This document shows positions 4,592 through 5,244 of a DNA stretch of 5,244 nucleotides, in pieces. The notes beneath the pieces were generated by a model, which worked only from the letters and a program-made list of their open reading frames with translations, made no database searches and had not been told where the DNA came from. The DNA lies in NCBI GenBank assembly GCA_023383735.1, contig JAHDYN010000160.1, positions 1-5,244 of the forward strand. Reading direction: 5' to 3'. Source of the stretch: Gammaproteobacteria bacterium (GTDB taxonomy: Bacteria > Pseudomonadota > Gammaproteobacteria > Steroidobacterales > GCA-2729495). The number at the start of each line of letters is the position of its first letter. The stretch's first letter is position 1. Made by a program: the position numbers and the translations under genes.

Positions 4592-5236
4592 TTATGTAAA
4601 GTGCGCGGCGCGGATTCGCGACACCTTCGCAGCCTGCGGCAGGCGGTAAAAGCCGCGCAACTCACGCACCAGTTCGGGCGTCAGCCGGTCAGCGGGATAG
4701 CGGTTCTCCAGGCCGGCACAGTAGCGGCAGGCCAGATGACTGGCATCGTGGTAGCGGTCACGTTCCTCGGCATCGAGCCCGGGGACCGGGCAGGTATCGA
4801 TGAACAGCCGCTGCAGCAGGGACCCGCCCAGGTCCGCACCCGGCTGCTGCTCGAGCAGCAAGCGCGTGCTCACATACTTGTCGACCTCCGCCTGCATTTC
4901 GAGTTCCAGCAGGCTCACCGGCTGGTCGAGGCCTGCATTCCAGACCAGATAGCTGAAGTGACTGACGCCCTCCAGCAGGGTCCAGAAGTCGGCGAGGTTT
5001 GCACCGCACAGGCGCTCGCGGGGATCGGCAACCGCCAGCCGTGCGAGCACCGCCGCATCGAGATACAAGGCCAGATCGATGCCGTCATCGTCCTGCATGA
5101 CGATGAGTTTTTCATCGATATTGCGGCCGGGCGCGCCGGCGACGAGGCTGTCTAGCAGCACGGCATCGGTGACCAGGAAATCACGCACATCGTGCGCGAG
5201 TTCCACGGCATAGAAACGGCCGATCTGATCCTGCAT
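4592..5236 (-). CDS. Hypothetical protein, 214 residues, with an HxxxHxxCxxC cluster
   Basis: I do not recognise a family. The protein is soluble-looking, with no signal peptide or membrane helix, and is rich in Asp, Glu, Leu and Ala. The first half alternates beta-like and helical stretches (EKLIVMQDDDGIDLALYLD at 42-60, then ADPRERLCGANL). A long helical middle follows, including EGVSHFSYLVWNAG (89-102) and LLELEMQAEVDKYV (109-122). Near residue 163 comes HDASHLACRYC, placing His163, His167, Cys170 and Cys173 at metal-site spacing, with Cys77 and Cys149 elsewhere. The C-terminus ends LRGFYRLPQAAKVSRIRAAH plus FT. The ATG at 5236 lies 8 nt from the window edge, so the ribosome binding site is not visible and a longer N-terminus cannot be excluded. 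A TGA one base before the ATG could be the stop of a coupled upstream gene. The long frame and protein-like composition support a real gene. Confidence 0.8.
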   Translation of the reverse strand: MQDQIGRFYAVELAHDVRDFLVTDAVLLDSLVAGAPGRNIDEKLIVMQDDDGIDLALYLDAAVLARLAVADPRERLCGANLADFWTLLEGVSHFSYLVWNAGLDQPVSLLELEMQAEVDKYVSTRLLLEQQPGADLGGSLLQRLFIDTCPVPGLDAEERDRYHDASHLACRYCAGLENRYPADRLTPELVRELRGFYRLPQAAKVSRIRAAHFT

Positions 5237-5244
5237 GTCACGGA

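Noticed and set aside
4586..5155. Plus-strand frame of 189 codons opposite the 214-residue gene
   Set aside because: No ribosome binding site or recognisable motif was seen; the minus-strand frame has the more protein-like composition and extends further.

Overview
The window looks like a piece of chromosome from a GC-rich Gram-negative bacterium, most likely a gammaproteobacterium. The evidence is a PotF/PotG-type polyamine importer, a proteobacterial TIGR02001/TorF-type outer-membrane protein, an exosortase-type (PEP-CTERM-like) sorting tail on one secreted protein, and GC-rich coding sequence throughout. I see no rRNA, tRNA, CRISPR array, transposase or attachment site. Genes cover almost everything; the longest gaps are about 193 bp (1707-1899) and 195 bp (3258-3452), and each holds regulatory-looking sequence.

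Left part (1-2658): a minus-strand polyamine uptake operon runs off the left edge. It holds potF (putrescine/polyamine-binding protein, here with a lipoprotein signal) followed 4 nt later by potG (ABC ATPase, C-terminus outside the window). Diverging from it across a 193-bp promoter region is a very acidic TIGR02001/TorF-family outer-membrane beta-barrel protein. The pair suggests, by inference only, a two-membrane route for cationic nitrogen compounds: porin, then tethered binding protein, then ABC importer.

Middle (2659-3560): a compact minus-strand pair faces the porin gene. It encodes a GIY-YIG (UPF0213/YhbQ-like) nuclease-family protein and, 20 nt downstream, a small two-helix membrane protein with a four-cysteine zinc ribbon. 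On the other side of this pair is a short regulatory-looking stretch with three perfect tandem copies of a 9-mer and a GTAAC-N5-GTAAC direct repeat. It leads into an unannotated 35-residue plus-strand gene with a good ribosome binding site and one hydrophobic helix.

Right part (3561-5244): a minus-strand secreted SGNH/GDSL-type hydrolase carries a C-terminal VPxPP/hydrophobic/Arg-rich sorting signal and two unusual substitutions in its GDSL blocks. It has its own strong sigma70-like promoter with a perfect inverted repeat at the predicted transcription start. Upstream lies a 214-residue protein of unknown function with an HxxxHxxCxxC cluster, beginning 8 nt from the right edge.

The parts most worth following up are the 35-residue membrane microprotein with its upstream repeats, the altered GDSL protein, and the pairing of an acidic porin with a lipidated polyamine-binding protein. 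None of these amounts by itself to a clear new system.
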